Origin: Clostridiales bacterium
GTDB taxonomy: Bacteria > Bacillota > Clostridia > Lachnospirales > Lachnospiraceae
Reading direction: 5' to 3'
Assembly: GCA_020860565.1 (NCBI GenBank)
Contig: JAJBUA010000117.1
Coordinates: forward strand, 1 to 42,146
Length of the DNA stretch: 42,146 nt
Under the pieces are notes generated by a model that saw only the letters and a program-made list of their open reading frames with translations, did no database searches and was not told the DNA's origin. Both the position numbers and the translations under genes were made by a program. Every line of letters begins with the position of its first letter. The stretch's first letter is position 1. Shown in pieces: positions 31,801 through 40,700 of this stretch.

Positions 31801-32632
31801 GCTGGAGAAAGAAGCGGAGGAGGCAAAAGCGAAAGCAGACTTGTTGAATCAACAGGTTTCCTCTCTGGAGGCGTCGGTTGCCGCTCTGAAAGCGCAGTTA
31901 AGGAACGAGCCGGAAGAGGCGGAATCGGAGAGCAGAACGCGCAGAGAACAATGGGAGCAAAGAAAGAAGACCTCGTATCAGCTGCGTCAGGAACGTTATG
32001 CTGCCCTGCAGAATAATCGGAACATTCGTAATGCGGTCAGCGGCAGACAGCGTGATCTGGAAAGAGCGGAAGAAGAATATGTCTGGATGAAAGCGCTGTC
32101 CGATACTGCCAACGGGACGATCGCCGGAAAACAGAAAATCGAACTGGAAACGTATGTGCAGATGGCATATTTTGACCGGATCCTGCGGCGGGCCAATCTG
32201 CGTCTGATGACAATGAGCAGCGGTCAGTATGAGTTGAAGCGTCAGGAAAACGGAGGCAATAAAAAAGAAAAAGCCGGACTGGATCTGAATGTGATCGATC
32301 ATTATAATGGGTCGGAACGAAGTGTGAAAACGCTCTCGGGCGGCGAGTCCTTCGAAGCAGCGCTCTCGCTGGCGCTCGGACTTGCGGACGAGATTCAGGC
32401 GGCCGCCGGAGGGATCCGTCTGGACGCGATGTTTGTCGATGAAGGTTTTGGCTCTCTGGATGAAGATGCGCTCAATCAGGCAGTGCGCGCACTGAGCTCA
32501 CTGGCTGAGGGCAATCGTCTGATCGGCATTATTTCCCATGTCAGTGAGCTGAAAGACCGCATAGAACATAAAATTGTTGTTACGAAGAGATGTGGTCGGG
32601 ACGGCGTAGGAAGCCGGGTGGAGGTGCAGTAG
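28856..32632 (+). CDS. sbcC: Exonuclease SbcCD, ATPase subunit C
   Basis: Rad50/SMC-like DNA repair ATPase of 1258 aa. The N-terminal Walker A is GDTGAGKTTIFDAI (about residues 36-49) and the Q-loop is VAMIAQGDFQKLL. Long charged heptad-rich coiled coils fill the middle, interrupted almost centrally by the zinc hook CPVC (607-610). The C-terminal lobe has the ABC signature TLSGGESFEAALSLALGLAD, Walker B AMFVDEGFGSLDED and the H-loop IISHVSELKDRI. The ATG overlaps the sbcD stop, so expression is coupled. Many unrelated open frames on the opposite strand are side-effects of its repetitive charged codons. Confidence 0.96.
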   Translation: MKPEKLTISAFGPYAGETEVDFTKLGEKGLYLITGDTGAGKTTIFDAITFALYGEASGTVRDSGMFRSKYAREDVPTFVKFTFFSGGKTYRVVRNPEYLRPKGRGSGYTMQKADATLEYLDENRSVSKVKEVTAAVTGIIGLNYRQFTQVAMIAQGDFQKLLIAGTAERSEIFRQIFGTGLYGDLQVRLAREVNRKQAQYRGLKNSIAQYLSGIQCGEDCALAGELKELAKGNFEGCATRGLEILACVIEEDEKKVLELDQEMEEAERQIKREDELLGRTQQNRLLREDMKQKEQEREVLLPELTAAVDCRDAAAAAAVICPELEERIRSGKAALEQWKEIHEREKEVRAAGEKIASNREERNKKEQEAKRKREQNVVDRELADSLQNAPREGDELSRKKAQTEQVLATLTEWEEQSEKYQHIQKELYLAGEEEQQIGREVTLHSARIETLRSAPEEEKDARRRMSEINESQKELNSFEKTRVDCQQLISIKEEQCVKVASDEEKQSKRLNAYRIEQEALRDRAGQKDALMQEGQRIKEQKSRLDRLEKRLNMRGEQEERFRKIQEDYVEAATKRDQLRAEYQRQEQLFLDAQAGLLARTLKKGEKCPVCGSVNHPEPAAYPEHAPEKEELDRCRERKEQAEKETGDRSLAAGNQRSLLEQAWKDICGEAEELWEDGAELTTPSVVRERCQQMIRGLKVQEDDRKRRLALAKKEEKRLEELCGLLEIEEKKLRQITGDRQKAQQELAAASARAGEIDRQLEEFLIKTERMYREPADTITAGTAAEMKDVLQTRYQSAESLWNTAKERVELLEKENGELEKAVKEQTAYHEKIQKLRSERDSLSGKMSALTRQIEMEAAKLTEASESAGAIKQAAVEKTMIIADCQNMISWLESSLTSLEEALALNAEYIRQKEDLEHAIALREQEIRELEKEIASLDTAHAGLVAGRRAEERQVAILKELTGGLGEDELLCTLKENRLQKEKLEKEAEEAKAKADLLNQQVSSLEASVAALKAQLRNEPEEAESESRTRREQWEQRKKTSYQLRQERYAALQNNRNIRNAVSGRQRDLERAEEEYVWMKALSDTANGTIAGKQKIELETYVQMAYFDRILRRANLRLMTMSSGQYELKRQENGGNKKEKAGLDLNVIDHYNGSERSVKTLSGGESFEAALSLALGLADEIQAAAGGIRLDAMFVDEGFGSLDEDALNQAVRALSSLAEGNRLIGIISHVSELKDRIEHKIVVTKRCGRDGVGSRVEVQ

Positions 32633-32654
32633 AGGCAGGTCTGTTCCGGAATTT

Positions 32655-33812
32655 TCAGCGCGAATTTAAAAATGCCTGAATCTTTTCTTTGGTGGAGTTC
32701 ACTGTCCCCTGCACCATCTCCGGTTTGCCGCCGCCCTTACCGGGGCAGGATGCGTGAAAATCTTTCAAAAAGTCGCGCATATTGATATGGGTGCTCCCCA
32801 GCGTATACTGATATCCCTGTGCGTCATTACCGAGGAAGATACCGCATACGCCGTTCAGAATCCGCATTCCGGAGTCGACAAAGCGGCGGGCCGCGTTTTT
32901 ATCCAGCTCGTCCTCAAACAGATAGTAGCCGGTGGTTTCGGGCGTGATCTCAGCGAGCTTTCCTGTAAGATAATGAGTCTGCATATGGGTGAGCTTTTCT
33001 TTCAGACGGAGATTTTCCGCAAGCAGCCGGGAGACAGCCTCCGAGACTTCTTCCGGTTTGGCGGAAAGGGTATGAGAGATCTCCTTGACGCTGGTTTCTT
33101 TGGCGTTGTAGTCGGCGAGTGCGCGGGAACCGGCGAGCATGGAAATGCGGGTGCCGCCTTTGTAGCGGATGGCGTCGATCAGTTTGATGACGCCGATCTC
33201 GCCGGTGCGATCCACATGCGGCGCACAGCAGGCACAGACGTCGTAGCCGGGGATCGTGATGATGCGGATCTGACCGTCCAGTTCCTTTTTGCTGCGGTAC
33301 TGTAAAGATGCCAGTTCTTCCTTTGTCGGATAAGTGACCAGGATGGGGATATTTGCCGCGACTGCCGCATTGGCGTCAGCTTCTATCTGCCGGATCTCCT
33401 CCGATGTGAGCGGTCCGTTAAAATCCAGCGTGGTGATCCATTCGCCCAGATGAAAGCCGACATTTTCATAGCCGAATCGTCCATGGACGATGCCGGAAAC
33501 GATATGCTCTCCGGAGTGCTGCTGCATGCGGGAGAAACGTTCCACATAGTCGATATGTCCTTCGACGGTGCTGCCAACGGCCAGCGGTTCTTTGAGATAA
33601 TGGAAAATCTCCTCGCCGCGCTCGTGCACGTCCTCAACAGTGACCGCACCCAGAACGCCGGGATCAGCATACTGTCCGCCGCCCTCCGGGAAGAATGCAG
33701 TCTGGTCTAAAACGACGGCATACAGCCCTTTCTTTTCATCAAACTCGCAGGAGAGGACCTCCGCGTTAAAATCTTTCTGTTTATTGTTTTCGTAATATAA
33801 TTTTCTGGTCAT
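32655..33812 (-). CDS. alaX: Alanyl-tRNA editing protein, AlaX long form with DHHA1-like C-terminus
   Basis: Trans-editing hydrolase that removes mischarged amino acids (Ser/Gly) from tRNA-Ala, 385 aa. The N-terminal half has the AlaX/ThrRS editing fold with DQTAFFPEGGGQYADPG and the zinc-site HSGEHIVSGIVH (HxxxH), completed by the cysteine/histidine CACCAPHV around residue 188. The C-terminal ~150 residues resemble the DHHA1 domain (NGVCGIFLGNDAQGYQYTLGSTHINMRDFLKDFHASCPGKGGGKPEMVQG), the C-terminal part of AlaRS. The start at 33812 is supported by AAGGGG upstream and a promoter at 33868-33896, which rules out the longer frame to 33971. Confidence 0.92.
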   Translation of the reverse strand: MTRKLYYENNKQKDFNAEVLSCEFDEKKGLYAVVLDQTAFFPEGGGQYADPGVLGAVTVEDVHERGEEIFHYLKEPLAVGSTVEGHIDYVERFSRMQQHSGEHIVSGIVHGRFGYENVGFHLGEWITTLDFNGPLTSEEIRQIEADANAAVAANIPILVTYPTKEELASLQYRSKKELDGQIRIITIPGYDVCACCAPHVDRTGEIGVIKLIDAIRYKGGTRISMLAGSRALADYNAKETSVKEISHTLSAKPEEVSEAVSRLLAENLRLKEKLTHMQTHYLTGKLAEITPETTGYYLFEDELDKNAARRFVDSGMRILNGVCGIFLGNDAQGYQYTLGSTHINMRDFLKDFHASCPGKGGGKPEMVQGTVNSTKEKIQAFLNSR

Positions 33813-33867
33813 ATTGCGTTTTGCCCCTTCGCTGAAAAATGTTCGGTTTCGTTTCCAAATTGTTGCC

Positions 33868-33896
33868 ATTATATCACTATTGATTATGAACGACAA
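33868..33896 (-). promoter_or_regulatory. Promoter of alaX
   Basis: On the minus strand TTGTCG (33891-33896), 17-base spacer, TATAAT (33868-33873); the start point falls near 33861, about 50 bases before the ATG. It is divergent to the promoter at 33924-33952. Confidence 0.7.
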
Positions 33897-33923
33897 TGAA
33901 TTTGAAGGTTTTTTATCATGAGA

Positions 33924-33952
33924 TTTACTTTTGTAGCTACATAACTTATAAT
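33924..33952 (+). promoter_or_regulatory. Promoter of the 35-residue microprotein
   Basis: TTTACT (33924-33929), 17-base spacer, TATAAT (33947-33952), 61 bases before the ATG at 34013. Confidence 0.62.
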
Positions 33953-34012
33953 AAAAATTGTTAAGAATCATCTTAATGAGTCTGGCAGGCAGGAGCCGGA
34001 AAGGAGGATAAG

Positions 34013-34120
34013 ATGCAGAATATGGGAATGACTGACAAGCAGTTTAGCGGCTTTGTTCGTTTTGTCCTGGATGATATCAAAGAGTTAAAGTTATGGGTGT
34101 TTTATAGAGAAAGTAATTAA
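34013..34120 (+). CDS. 35-residue microprotein
   Basis: A short frame with excellent expression signals: its own promoter (33924-33952), AAAGGAGGATAAG before the ATG, and a terminator directly after the stop. The product begins MQNMGMTDKQFSGFVRFVLDDIKEL and ends with a hydrophobic LWVFY and a short polar tail. Small proteins starting MTDKQFxxFxxxxL are frequent in Clostridia and usually continue into a charged helix of 20-40 more residues; this copy appears shortened after the helix start. Function is unknown, and it may be a regulatory partner or an eroded copy. Confidence 0.6.
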   Translation: MQNMGMTDKQFSGFVRFVLDDIKELKLWVFYRESN

Positions 34121-34165
34121 AAAAATCCCGATACAGGACAGATATCATTGTATCGGGACTTTTTC
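34116..34165 (+). terminator. Terminator after the microprotein (bidirectional)
   Basis: TCCCGATACA (34126-34135) pairs with TGTATCGGGA (34149-34158), with CTTTTT on the right and an A-run on the left. It could stop both the microprotein transcript and the leftward lrgAB transcript. Confidence 0.8.
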
Positions 34166-34302
34166 ACAGAGGTGCGTAAAGAAATATCCCAGCCGATGCT
34201 GAACGCTTTCTACGCGACGGGCAGAGAAAATTTTCTGATTCGATTATACCGAAATATGTAGTCATCACGATTTTTTATCACGCATAAAAGTCAGTAGCGC
34301 CG

Positions 34303-34998
34303 TTACCACAGACACGCAAACAAACTCGCCCCAACGACAGTGAGGACGCCGGCCACCACGATCGACAGGCTGCTCATCGCGCCCTCGATCTCGCCTAATT
34401 CCATGGCTTTGGTGGTGCCGATCGCGTGGGAGGCGGTGCCGATGGCGACGCCGCGGGCGATCGGATTATGGATGTGAAAGACTTTGCAGACCGTCTCCGC
34501 GATCAGGTTTCCCAGAATGCCGGTGATGATGATCGAGGCGACGGTTATGGACACATATCCGCCCAGTTCCTCCGAGACGCCCATGCCAATGGCGGTCGTG
34601 ATGGACTTGGGGAGAAAGGTCACGTAGGTGGCATGGTCAAGGCGGAATAATACTGCGCAGGCGAGGATGCAGCAGAGACTGGTCACCACGCCGGAAAAGA
34701 TGCCCGCGAGGACTGCCTTCCAGTTCTGCCTTAATAACTCAAACTGCTCATACAGGGGAACCGCGAGACATACGGTCGCGGGTGTGAGCAGGTAACTGAT
34801 GTATTTCGCGCCGGCGTTGTATGTATCGTAATCCACATGAAGAATCAGTAAAACGGCAATTGTGATGATAATTGCAATTAAGAGCGGGTTTAAAAAGCCG
34901 ATGTGAAATCGTTGTTTAAGCCGCACACCGATAAAATAAGCCGTCAGGCTGATAAACACGCCGAAAAATACAGAATCCGCAAAAAACTCATTCATCAT
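34303..34998 (-). CDS. lrgB: LrgB family membrane protein
   Basis: A 231-aa polytopic protein of the LrgB/CidB family: [18 protein letters not shown] at the N-terminus, [21 protein letters not shown], the signature [39 protein letters not shown], and [23 protein letters not shown] with conserved polar residues in membrane helices. Usual length. It overlaps lrgA by 11 bases. LrgAB proteins modulate murein hydrolase activity and autolysis in staphylococci, and in other bacteria take up pyruvate or handle other metabolites; either could apply here. Confidence 0.93.
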   Translation of the reverse strand: MMNEFFADSVFFGVFISLTAYFIGVRLKQRFHIGFLNPLLIAIIITIAVLLILHVDYDTYNAGAKYISYLLTPATVCLAVPLYEQFELLRQNWKAVLAGIFSGVVTSLCCILACAVLFRLDHATYVTFLPKSITTAIGMGVSEELGGYVSITVASIIITGILGNLIAETVCKVFHIHNPIARGVAIGTASHAIGTTKAMELGEIEGAMSSLSIVVAGVLTVVGASLFACLW

Positions 34999-35353
34999 TG
35001 ATATCTCCCTTCTGGCGATCAGCGATCATCTGGGTAATGATTCCGGATACAGCCATGACGATAATTGTGGAAAGAACAGAAATGATCACATAATTCAGCC
35101 AGGACGTGCGGATCAGGCTCCAGGAGTCGATCAGCCCGGCGGCGGCGGGGATAAACATGACCGGCATGATCTCGATCAGGAACGCGCTGGTCTCTTTGAT
35201 ATCGCTGACTTTAATGATGCGCAACTTCAGGCATAGAAACATGAGGATTATGCCGTAGACGCTCGCGGAAATCGGAAGCGGGATCAGGCGTTTGCAGATC
35301 TCGCCGATGAAAGAGATGGTGATGATAATCAGAAATTGTTTTAAGTATCGCAT
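34988..35353 (-). CDS. lrgA: CidA/LrgA family holin-like protein
   Basis: A 121-aa protein with four hydrophobic segments. It has the family text FLIIITISFIGEICKRLIPLPISASVYGIILMFLCL (the N-terminal two helices), IMPVMFIPAAAGLIDSW and a C-terminal helix pair. It starts about 60 bases after its promoter (35413-35441), with GAAGG upstream, and is the first gene of lrgAB. No LytTR or LytSR regulator is adjacent. Confidence 0.92.
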   Translation of the reverse strand: MRYLKQFLIIITISFIGEICKRLIPLPISASVYGIILMFLCLKLRIIKVSDIKETSAFLIEIMPVMFIPAAAGLIDSWSLIRTSWLNYVIISVLSTIIVMAVSGIITQMIADRQKGDINDE

Positions 35354-35412
35354 AGTAAAGTACCTTCGACTGCATATGATTGGGAGTGGGAACTCATTGA
35401 AAACTTTTCTGT

Positions 35413-35441
35413 ATTGTAACAGAGATATATTAAAAAGTCAT
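35413..35441 (-). promoter_or_regulatory. Promoter of lrgAB
   Basis: On the minus strand ATGACT (35436-35441), 17-base spacer, TACAAT (35413-35418). It lies just after the terminator that ends the CitMHS remnant. Confidence 0.55.
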
Positions 35442-35460
35442 GCATAAGTTTTAATAAAAT

Positions 35461-35497
35461 AATCCGGGAAAGACATACGAGATATCTTTCCCGGATT
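35461..35497 (-). terminator. Terminator after the CitMHS remnant
   Basis: A perfect 13-bp stem, AATCCGGGAAAGA (35461-35473) with TCTTTCCCGGATT (35485-35497), and an 11-base loop. On the minus strand ATTTTATT follows. It is well preserved although the gene in front of it is broken. Confidence 0.8.
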
Positions 35498-35510
35498 GGC
35501 TGCTTCTGCT

Positions 35511-35779
35511 TTAAAATGGAACCACACCTAAAATTGTTGAAGCAATTAATACAATAATACTCATCGGCCAGACAAATTTTAATGAATGGATTTCATGCCG
35601 TCGCCTACGAAACCACCGATATCGGCAGGAGCAAATCCGGCAATTACGGCAACGATTAAAGGAAGACCGATAAACGCGATCGGCGGGCTGACCCAGCTCT
35701 TAATCAGGACGATCATCAGAACGATCATCAGAACGATCATCAGAACGATCATCAATACAAAACCTGTAGCAGCTAACAT
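35511..35779 (-). pseudogene. CitMHS-like transporter remnant: both ends joined, middle deleted
   Basis: The first part (35779 down to the TAA at 35579-35581) reads like the N-terminus of a CitMHS-type citrate/carboxylate transporter: MLAATGFVLM, a MIVL run, SPPIAFIGLPLIVAVIAGFAPADIGGF-type text and DGMKSI. Directly after, in another frame, HSLKFVW...IASTILGVVPF and a TAA at 35511-35513 look like the usual C-terminal end. About 350 middle residues are absent. Upstream is AAAGGAC, and downstream a good terminator, so the transcript may still be made as a 66-residue peptide. Family recognition rests on short segments. Confidence 0.6.
35707..35754. repeat. Four tandem copies of a 12-bp unit
   Basis: Units GGACGATCATCA, then GAACGATCATCA three times, in frame with the CitMHS remnant, where they encode MIVL four times and lengthen its first membrane segment. 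Typical of slipped-strand expansion. Confidence 0.85.
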
Positions 35780-35914
35780 CTCATAAGTCCTTTCTTTATT
35801 TGAATTTTTCCTTAATAGTTGAACAGCCCCCGTAGCTTCTTTATCTTCCTGAGTCCGGGGGGAAGATCGGGGAGTCCTGCCGGATTTTTACAGGCACGGG
35901 TTTTATTTGGAATC

Positions 35915-35994
35915 ATCCGAGTCGGTTAAGACTGAATAAAAGATTGCAAAACAGGCAATATGTGGTATAATAAATTCGAGCAAATCCGAGTCGG
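35915..35994 (+). promoter_or_regulatory. Promoter between two CCGA-G-TCGG dyads
   Basis: ATCCGAGTCGG occurs at 35915-35925 and 35984-35994, 69 bases apart; each is a short dyad (CCGA/TCGG). Between them lies TTGCAA (35944-35949), 16-base spacer, TATAAT (35966-35971), driving the ATPase gene whose GGAGG overlaps the second dyad. Otherwise the gap 35780-36009 has no gene. Confidence 0.6.
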
Positions 35995-36009
35995 AGGTGA
36001 CCGAACAAA

Positions 36010-37404
36010 ATGAAGTTTATCGGAAGAGAAGAACAATTAAGGAAACTGAACCGGGCAATTGCCAGGACGAATGAGGATGAAGCCATGCAGACAATCCTGA
36101 TTTATGGACGAAGACGTGTAGGCAAAAGCGAACTGGTGAAACAGCTGCTTAAAAATACAACGATTCCAGGCATTTATTATGAATGCAGGCAGGTTGCTGA
36201 AGAAAGTAATGCACAGGGAATCTGCAGTATCTTATCGGAAGAACTTCATCTTCCGAAGCTTGGATATCAATCCATCGAAGAAGTACTGGAGTACATCTTT
36301 CAAAAATCCTGCAAAGAAACTATGATTTTTATTCTGGATGAGTATCCCTATCTTCGGGAAAATATCCGGGGAATGGACAGTATCCTGAAAACAATGATTG
36401 ATAAATACAGAGATTCTGCAAAGCTTACATTTATTATTCTGGGCTCCTATGTAGAGATTATGAGAAATCTGTTAGAGCATTCCAACCCGCTGTATGGCCG
36501 CATTGACCTTACCATCAATTTAAAGCCGATGGATTATTATGAGTCTGCCGGATTCTATCCCGGATTTTCCGGGGAAGACAGAGTGAGGATTTTTTCTGTA
36601 TTGGGAGGTATCCCCTACTATAACCGATTGGTTGATGACTCTGTTTCCGTAGAGGAGAACTTAATGGAACTCCTGGTGACTCCGGAGGCTCGTCTGGAGA
36701 ATGAGGTTTCGATGTATCTGAATGCAGAAATATCGAAAATAACAAATGCCAATGAAGTATTTGAAGCACTGTCCAGGGGGTACTCGAAGTACAAAGACAT
36801 TCTTAATCAGTCTCATGTATCCAGCGGTCCGACATTGGTGGATGTACTCGATAAGCTTATCAATATGGAAGTGGTAGAGAAGAAAACGCCAATCAATGAT
36901 GAAGGAAATAAACGAAAGGCCGGTTATCATATCAGCGATCCGCTTTCTGCTTTCTATTATCGGTATATTTTCCGATATGCCTCTCAAAGAAAGATCCTGG
37001 ATTCGGCGGTATTTTATGATAAGTATATCAGAGAGGATTTTGAATCGATCTATGTGCCCCATTACTTTGAGGAGATTTGCAGGCAATATCTGATTCGAAA
37101 GAACAAGGCAGGACAGATTTCACCCGCTATAGAAAAAATCGGGAAATATTATTATGATCTTGCTGCAGAACACAGAAACGGAGAATTTGATATTGTCGCA
37201 CAGGATGAAAAAGGGTATGTCTTTTATGAAGTCAAATTCCGAAAAGAAAAAATTTCCGCCTCTGCAGTTCGCGAAGAAATATCACAGGTGAAAGCAACAG
37301 GAATGAATTGCTACAAATATGTTTTTATATCAAGATCTCCGGTGGATTTAGCCGGGATTGAAGATCCTGTGGCCACAATCACTCTTCAGGATATCTGGAA
37401 TTAA
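36010..37404 (+). CDS. AAA ATPase with DUF234 / nuclease-like C-terminus
   Basis: A 464-aa archaeal-type ATPase (Pfam ATPase_2 plus DUF234). The N-terminal domain has FIGREEQLRKLNRAI, the P-loop GRRRVGKSELVKQLL (about residues 33-47) and Walker B FILDEYPYL (about 107-115), followed by a winged-helix-like middle region with YKDILNQSHVSSGPTLVDVLDKLI. The DUF234 part includes ISDPLSAFYYRYIFRY, and the C-terminus reads EFDIVAQDEKGYVFYEVKFRKE, fitting a PD-(D/E)xK nuclease core (D...ExK). Base composition is more A/T-rich than its neighbours, which may indicate acquisition. These ATPases are common lone genes in Clostridia and their biological role is unsettled. Confidence 0.87.
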   Translation: MKFIGREEQLRKLNRAIARTNEDEAMQTILIYGRRRVGKSELVKQLLKNTTIPGIYYECRQVAEESNAQGICSILSEELHLPKLGYQSIEEVLEYIFQKSCKETMIFILDEYPYLRENIRGMDSILKTMIDKYRDSAKLTFIILGSYVEIMRNLLEHSNPLYGRIDLTINLKPMDYYESAGFYPGFSGEDRVRIFSVLGGIPYYNRLVDDSVSVEENLMELLVTPEARLENEVSMYLNAEISKITNANEVFEALSRGYSKYKDILNQSHVSSGPTLVDVLDKLINMEVVEKKTPINDEGNKRKAGYHISDPLSAFYYRYIFRYASQRKILDSAVFYDKYIREDFESIYVPHYFEEICRQYLIRKNKAGQISPAIEKIGKYYYDLAAEHRNGEFDIVAQDEKGYVFYEVKFRKEKISASAVREEISQVKATGMNCYKYVFISRSPVDLAGIEDPVATITLQDIWN

Positions 37405-37450
37405 AACTGGATGGGATCCGGAATTGTGATGGGAATGATCCAGTTTTAAT
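37400..37450. terminator. Terminator-like hairpin after the ATPase gene
   Basis: ATTAAAACTGGAT (37400-37412, including the stop codon) pairs perfectly with ATCCAGTTTTAAT (37438-37450). The A/T ends give a T-rich tail on both strands. Confidence 0.55.
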
Positions 37451-37581
37451 CGATATCGGTATCCGTTCCATGGGAGGTGTAACCGGGTTCGCGGACAAAG
37501 GATAAAGATTTCGTTAAAATCCCGGATTCCAGAGAAAAAATCATTCGCCCGGTGCCTGTCGAATTTTGTTGAAAATACCTC

Positions 37582-37676
37582 TTTAGAAATCCTGTCAAAG
37601 GACTTATAATAATGTAAAATTGTGTGAAATAGCTTTATAGGCAGTAACATTCGGGCAGCGTGAAAAGATGCTGCCC
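37582..37676 (+). promoter_or_regulatory. Promoter and leader hairpin of the activase gene
   Basis: TATAAT (37605-37610) with a weak TTTAGA at 17 bases upstream (37582-37587). A GGGCAGC/GCTGCCC hairpin (37653-37676) follows in the leader, without a T-run. The rest of the 303-base gap 37405-37707 shows no gene. Confidence 0.45.
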
Positions 37677-37707
37677 TTGAAGGTTTGAGAGACAGAGATA
37701 AGAGGCA

Positions 37708-40700
37708 ATGCAACAAAATATGACATCAGCAATCTACACATCGAAAGAATATCCACTTTTAATCGGTATTGATATCGGTTCTACCACTACTAAAATCGCA
37801 GCAGTTAATTCCCAGACAGAGGAGGTCGTCTATTCGGAATACCGGCGTCACAACGCCGCGCAGCTTTTAAGCGTGGCTTCCGCGCTGGAACGTCTGGAAG
37901 AGAAGTTTCCGGACTCACGGCTCCGGGTCTGTCTGACGGGGTCCGGCTCCAAGATCGTCGCGGACGCGCTGGGGTTGCCGTTTGTGCAGGAGGTTGTCGC
38001 GAACTCCATTGCGCTGAGACAAAAGTATCCGGATGTGCGCACGGCAATCGAACTCGGCGGTCAGGACGCGAAGATGATCTTCTTCCAGAAAGATTCTCAG
38101 ACCGGGCTTTTAAATGTCGCAGATATGCGGATGAACGGCAGCTGTGCCGGAGGCACGGGTGCGTTTATCGATGAGATCGCGACGTTGTTAAAAACGCCGG
38201 TGGAGGAGTTTAACGCACTGGCGGAAAAAGGGACGTGTGTGTATGACATCTCCGGCCGCTGCGGTGTGTATGCGAAAACTGATATCCAGCCGTTATTAAA
38301 TCAGGGCGTGGCAAAAGAGGACCTGGCGCTCTCCGCGTTCCATGCGATTGCCAAACAGACCATCGGCGGACTGGCGCAGGGACTGGATATCCGTCGGCCG
38401 ATCGTCTTTGAGGGAGGTCCGCTGACCTTTAACCCGGTGCTGATCCGAGTCTTTGCAGAGCGCCTGAAGCTGACGAAAGAGGAGACCATTATCCCGAAGC
38501 GTCCGGAGCTGATGGTTGCGTATGGAGCGGCGGTATCTTTAGAGAGCATCCATGCGTCGCAGACGCGGCAATACACAGTATCTGAGCTTCTTGCCGCAAT
38601 CCGGGAAAATCAGGAGAAGAACCGCGAGGTGTCGGCCAACGGGGCAAAGCCGTTTTTCGCCTCAGAGGAAGAAAAGGTACATTTTGAAGAGAGGCACGCT
38701 CTGCCCGCGCGTGAGTGGAAGCGTCCGCAGCCCGGCGAGACGGTGCGGGCTTACCTCGGCGTCGATTCCGGGAGCACAACGACAAAATTTGTTCTGATCG
38801 ATGAAAATGAGAATCTGCTGGATTCGTTCTATGCGCCCAACCGGGGCGAACCGCTGCAGGTGGCGAAAGACGCGCTGATCGCGATGCGCGACCGTTATCG
38901 GGCAGCCGGCGCCGACCTTCAGGTTCTGGCGATGGGAACGACCGGTTATGGAGAACTCCTCTTTGCAAAGGCGTTTCACGCGCAGTGTCATACGGTAGAG
39001 ACGGTTGCGCATGCCCGCGCGGCGGAAAAATATGTGAAAAACGCGACCTTTATTCTGGATATCGGCGGGCAGGATATGAAGGCAATCTGGCTGGATCACG
39101 GGATTATCACCAATATTCTGGTCAATGAAGCGTGTTCGTCCGGGTGCGGATCCTTTCTGGAAAACTTTGCGGCTTCGCTGCAGATCCCGGTAAAGGAGAT
39201 CGCGTCCGCGGCGTTTTCCTCGCAGAGTCCGGCCATGCTGGGTAGCCGCTGCACGGTATTTATGAACAGCAGTATCATTACCGAGCAGCGCAATGGAAAG
39301 CTGCCGGCGGATATCATGGCGGGACTTTGCCGCTCGATTATTGAAAATGTATTTACCAAGGTGATCCGCATTTCCAATCAGGATTCTCTGGGCGAAAGGG
39401 TCGTCGTGCAGGGCGGCACCTTTGAAAATGACGCGGTACTCTGTGCGCTGGAGCAGTATCTGGGGCATGAGGTAACCCGTGCGCCGTATCCGGGGATCAT
39501 GGGCGCGATCGGCATGGCGCTGATCGTGAAGGAACAGTACGCCGCATTGGCAGAGAAGCCGCCGCTCTTTGATCTGGACGCGTTGGAAGATTTTTCTTAT
39601 ACGAGAAAGTCCAACGTACCCTGTCCTTTCTGCGGCAATCATTGCCAGAGGACGATCGTGACCTTTTCCAATGGAGAACATTGGATTACCAATAACCGCT
39701 GCGAGCGCGGCGAGATCCTGGAGGATCCCAGAACCGCGGCGGCAAGCGGTAAATTAAAGGAGAAGGAGACCGCGTCCGCGCCCAATCTCTATAAGACGCG
39801 GGAGAAGCTGCTGTTTCGTGATTATCCCTGCCCGACGCTTTGCGAGGAGAGGAAGATTATCATCGGTATCCCGCGGGTACTTTCTTTCTGGGAGACGATG
39901 CCTTTCTGGACGACATTCTGGCGTGCGCTGGGATTTCGGGTAAGGATATCGGATAAGAGCAGCCGCAAGATGTATGAGAACGGACTCTATGCCGTGGCGT
40001 CCGATACAGTCTGCTTCCCGGCAAAACTGGTGCATGGACATCTGCGCAATCTGAAGAACCGCGGAGTGGACCGCATCTTCATGCCGTCGATCACGGTTGT
40101 GCCGTCAGAGAATACGCAGGAAACGAGCCAGTCGATGTGCGCGGTGGTCAAAGGTTATCCGCTCGTGATCCGCAACTCGGACAATCCGGAAAAACTGTGG
40201 GCAATCCCGTTTGACGCGCCGCTCTTTCACTGGTATCAGAAGGATGACCGCGCGCGCCAGCTGCGGGAATATATGCAGGATACGTTCGGCATCTCCGCGG
40301 AGCTTACGGACGCCGCCGCCAAAGCAGGGGACGAGGCGCAGGAAACCTTTGAACGGGAATTGAAAAAAGAAGGGAAGCGGGTGATCGATGAGGTCACGAA
40401 GAAGGATACCTTCGCGGTGGTCCTCGCGTCCCGGCCCTATCAGAATGACGAGCTGGTCAATCACCAGCTGCCGGATATGCTGGTCAAGCTGGGGATCCCG
40501 GTATTGACGGCGGATTCACTGCCGGATATTAACGACGTCGATCTGAGTAAGAGCCGACTGGATATCGTGAATAACTATCACGCCAGGATGCTTTCCGGCG
40601 CGATCCTCGCGGCAAAGAGTGAACATCTGGAGTACATACAGCTTGTGAGCTTCGGCTGTGGGCATGACGCTTATCTCTCCGATGAGATTACCCGTCTGAT

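Noticed and set aside
29295-31826. Several 60-170-residue open frames opposite sbcC
   Set aside because: They mirror charged coiled-coil codons (Leu/Phe/Ser-rich products), lack ribosome sites, and sbcC is clearly coding.
33813-33971. Long N-terminal extension of AlaX
   Set aside because: A promoter at 33868-33896 and the 33924-33952 divergent promoter lie inside it; the family start MTRKLYYE at 33812 has a ribosome site.
35707-35754. CRISPR-like repeat
   Set aside because: The 12-bp units are contiguous with no spacers and lie in a coding frame; this is a simple tandem repeat.
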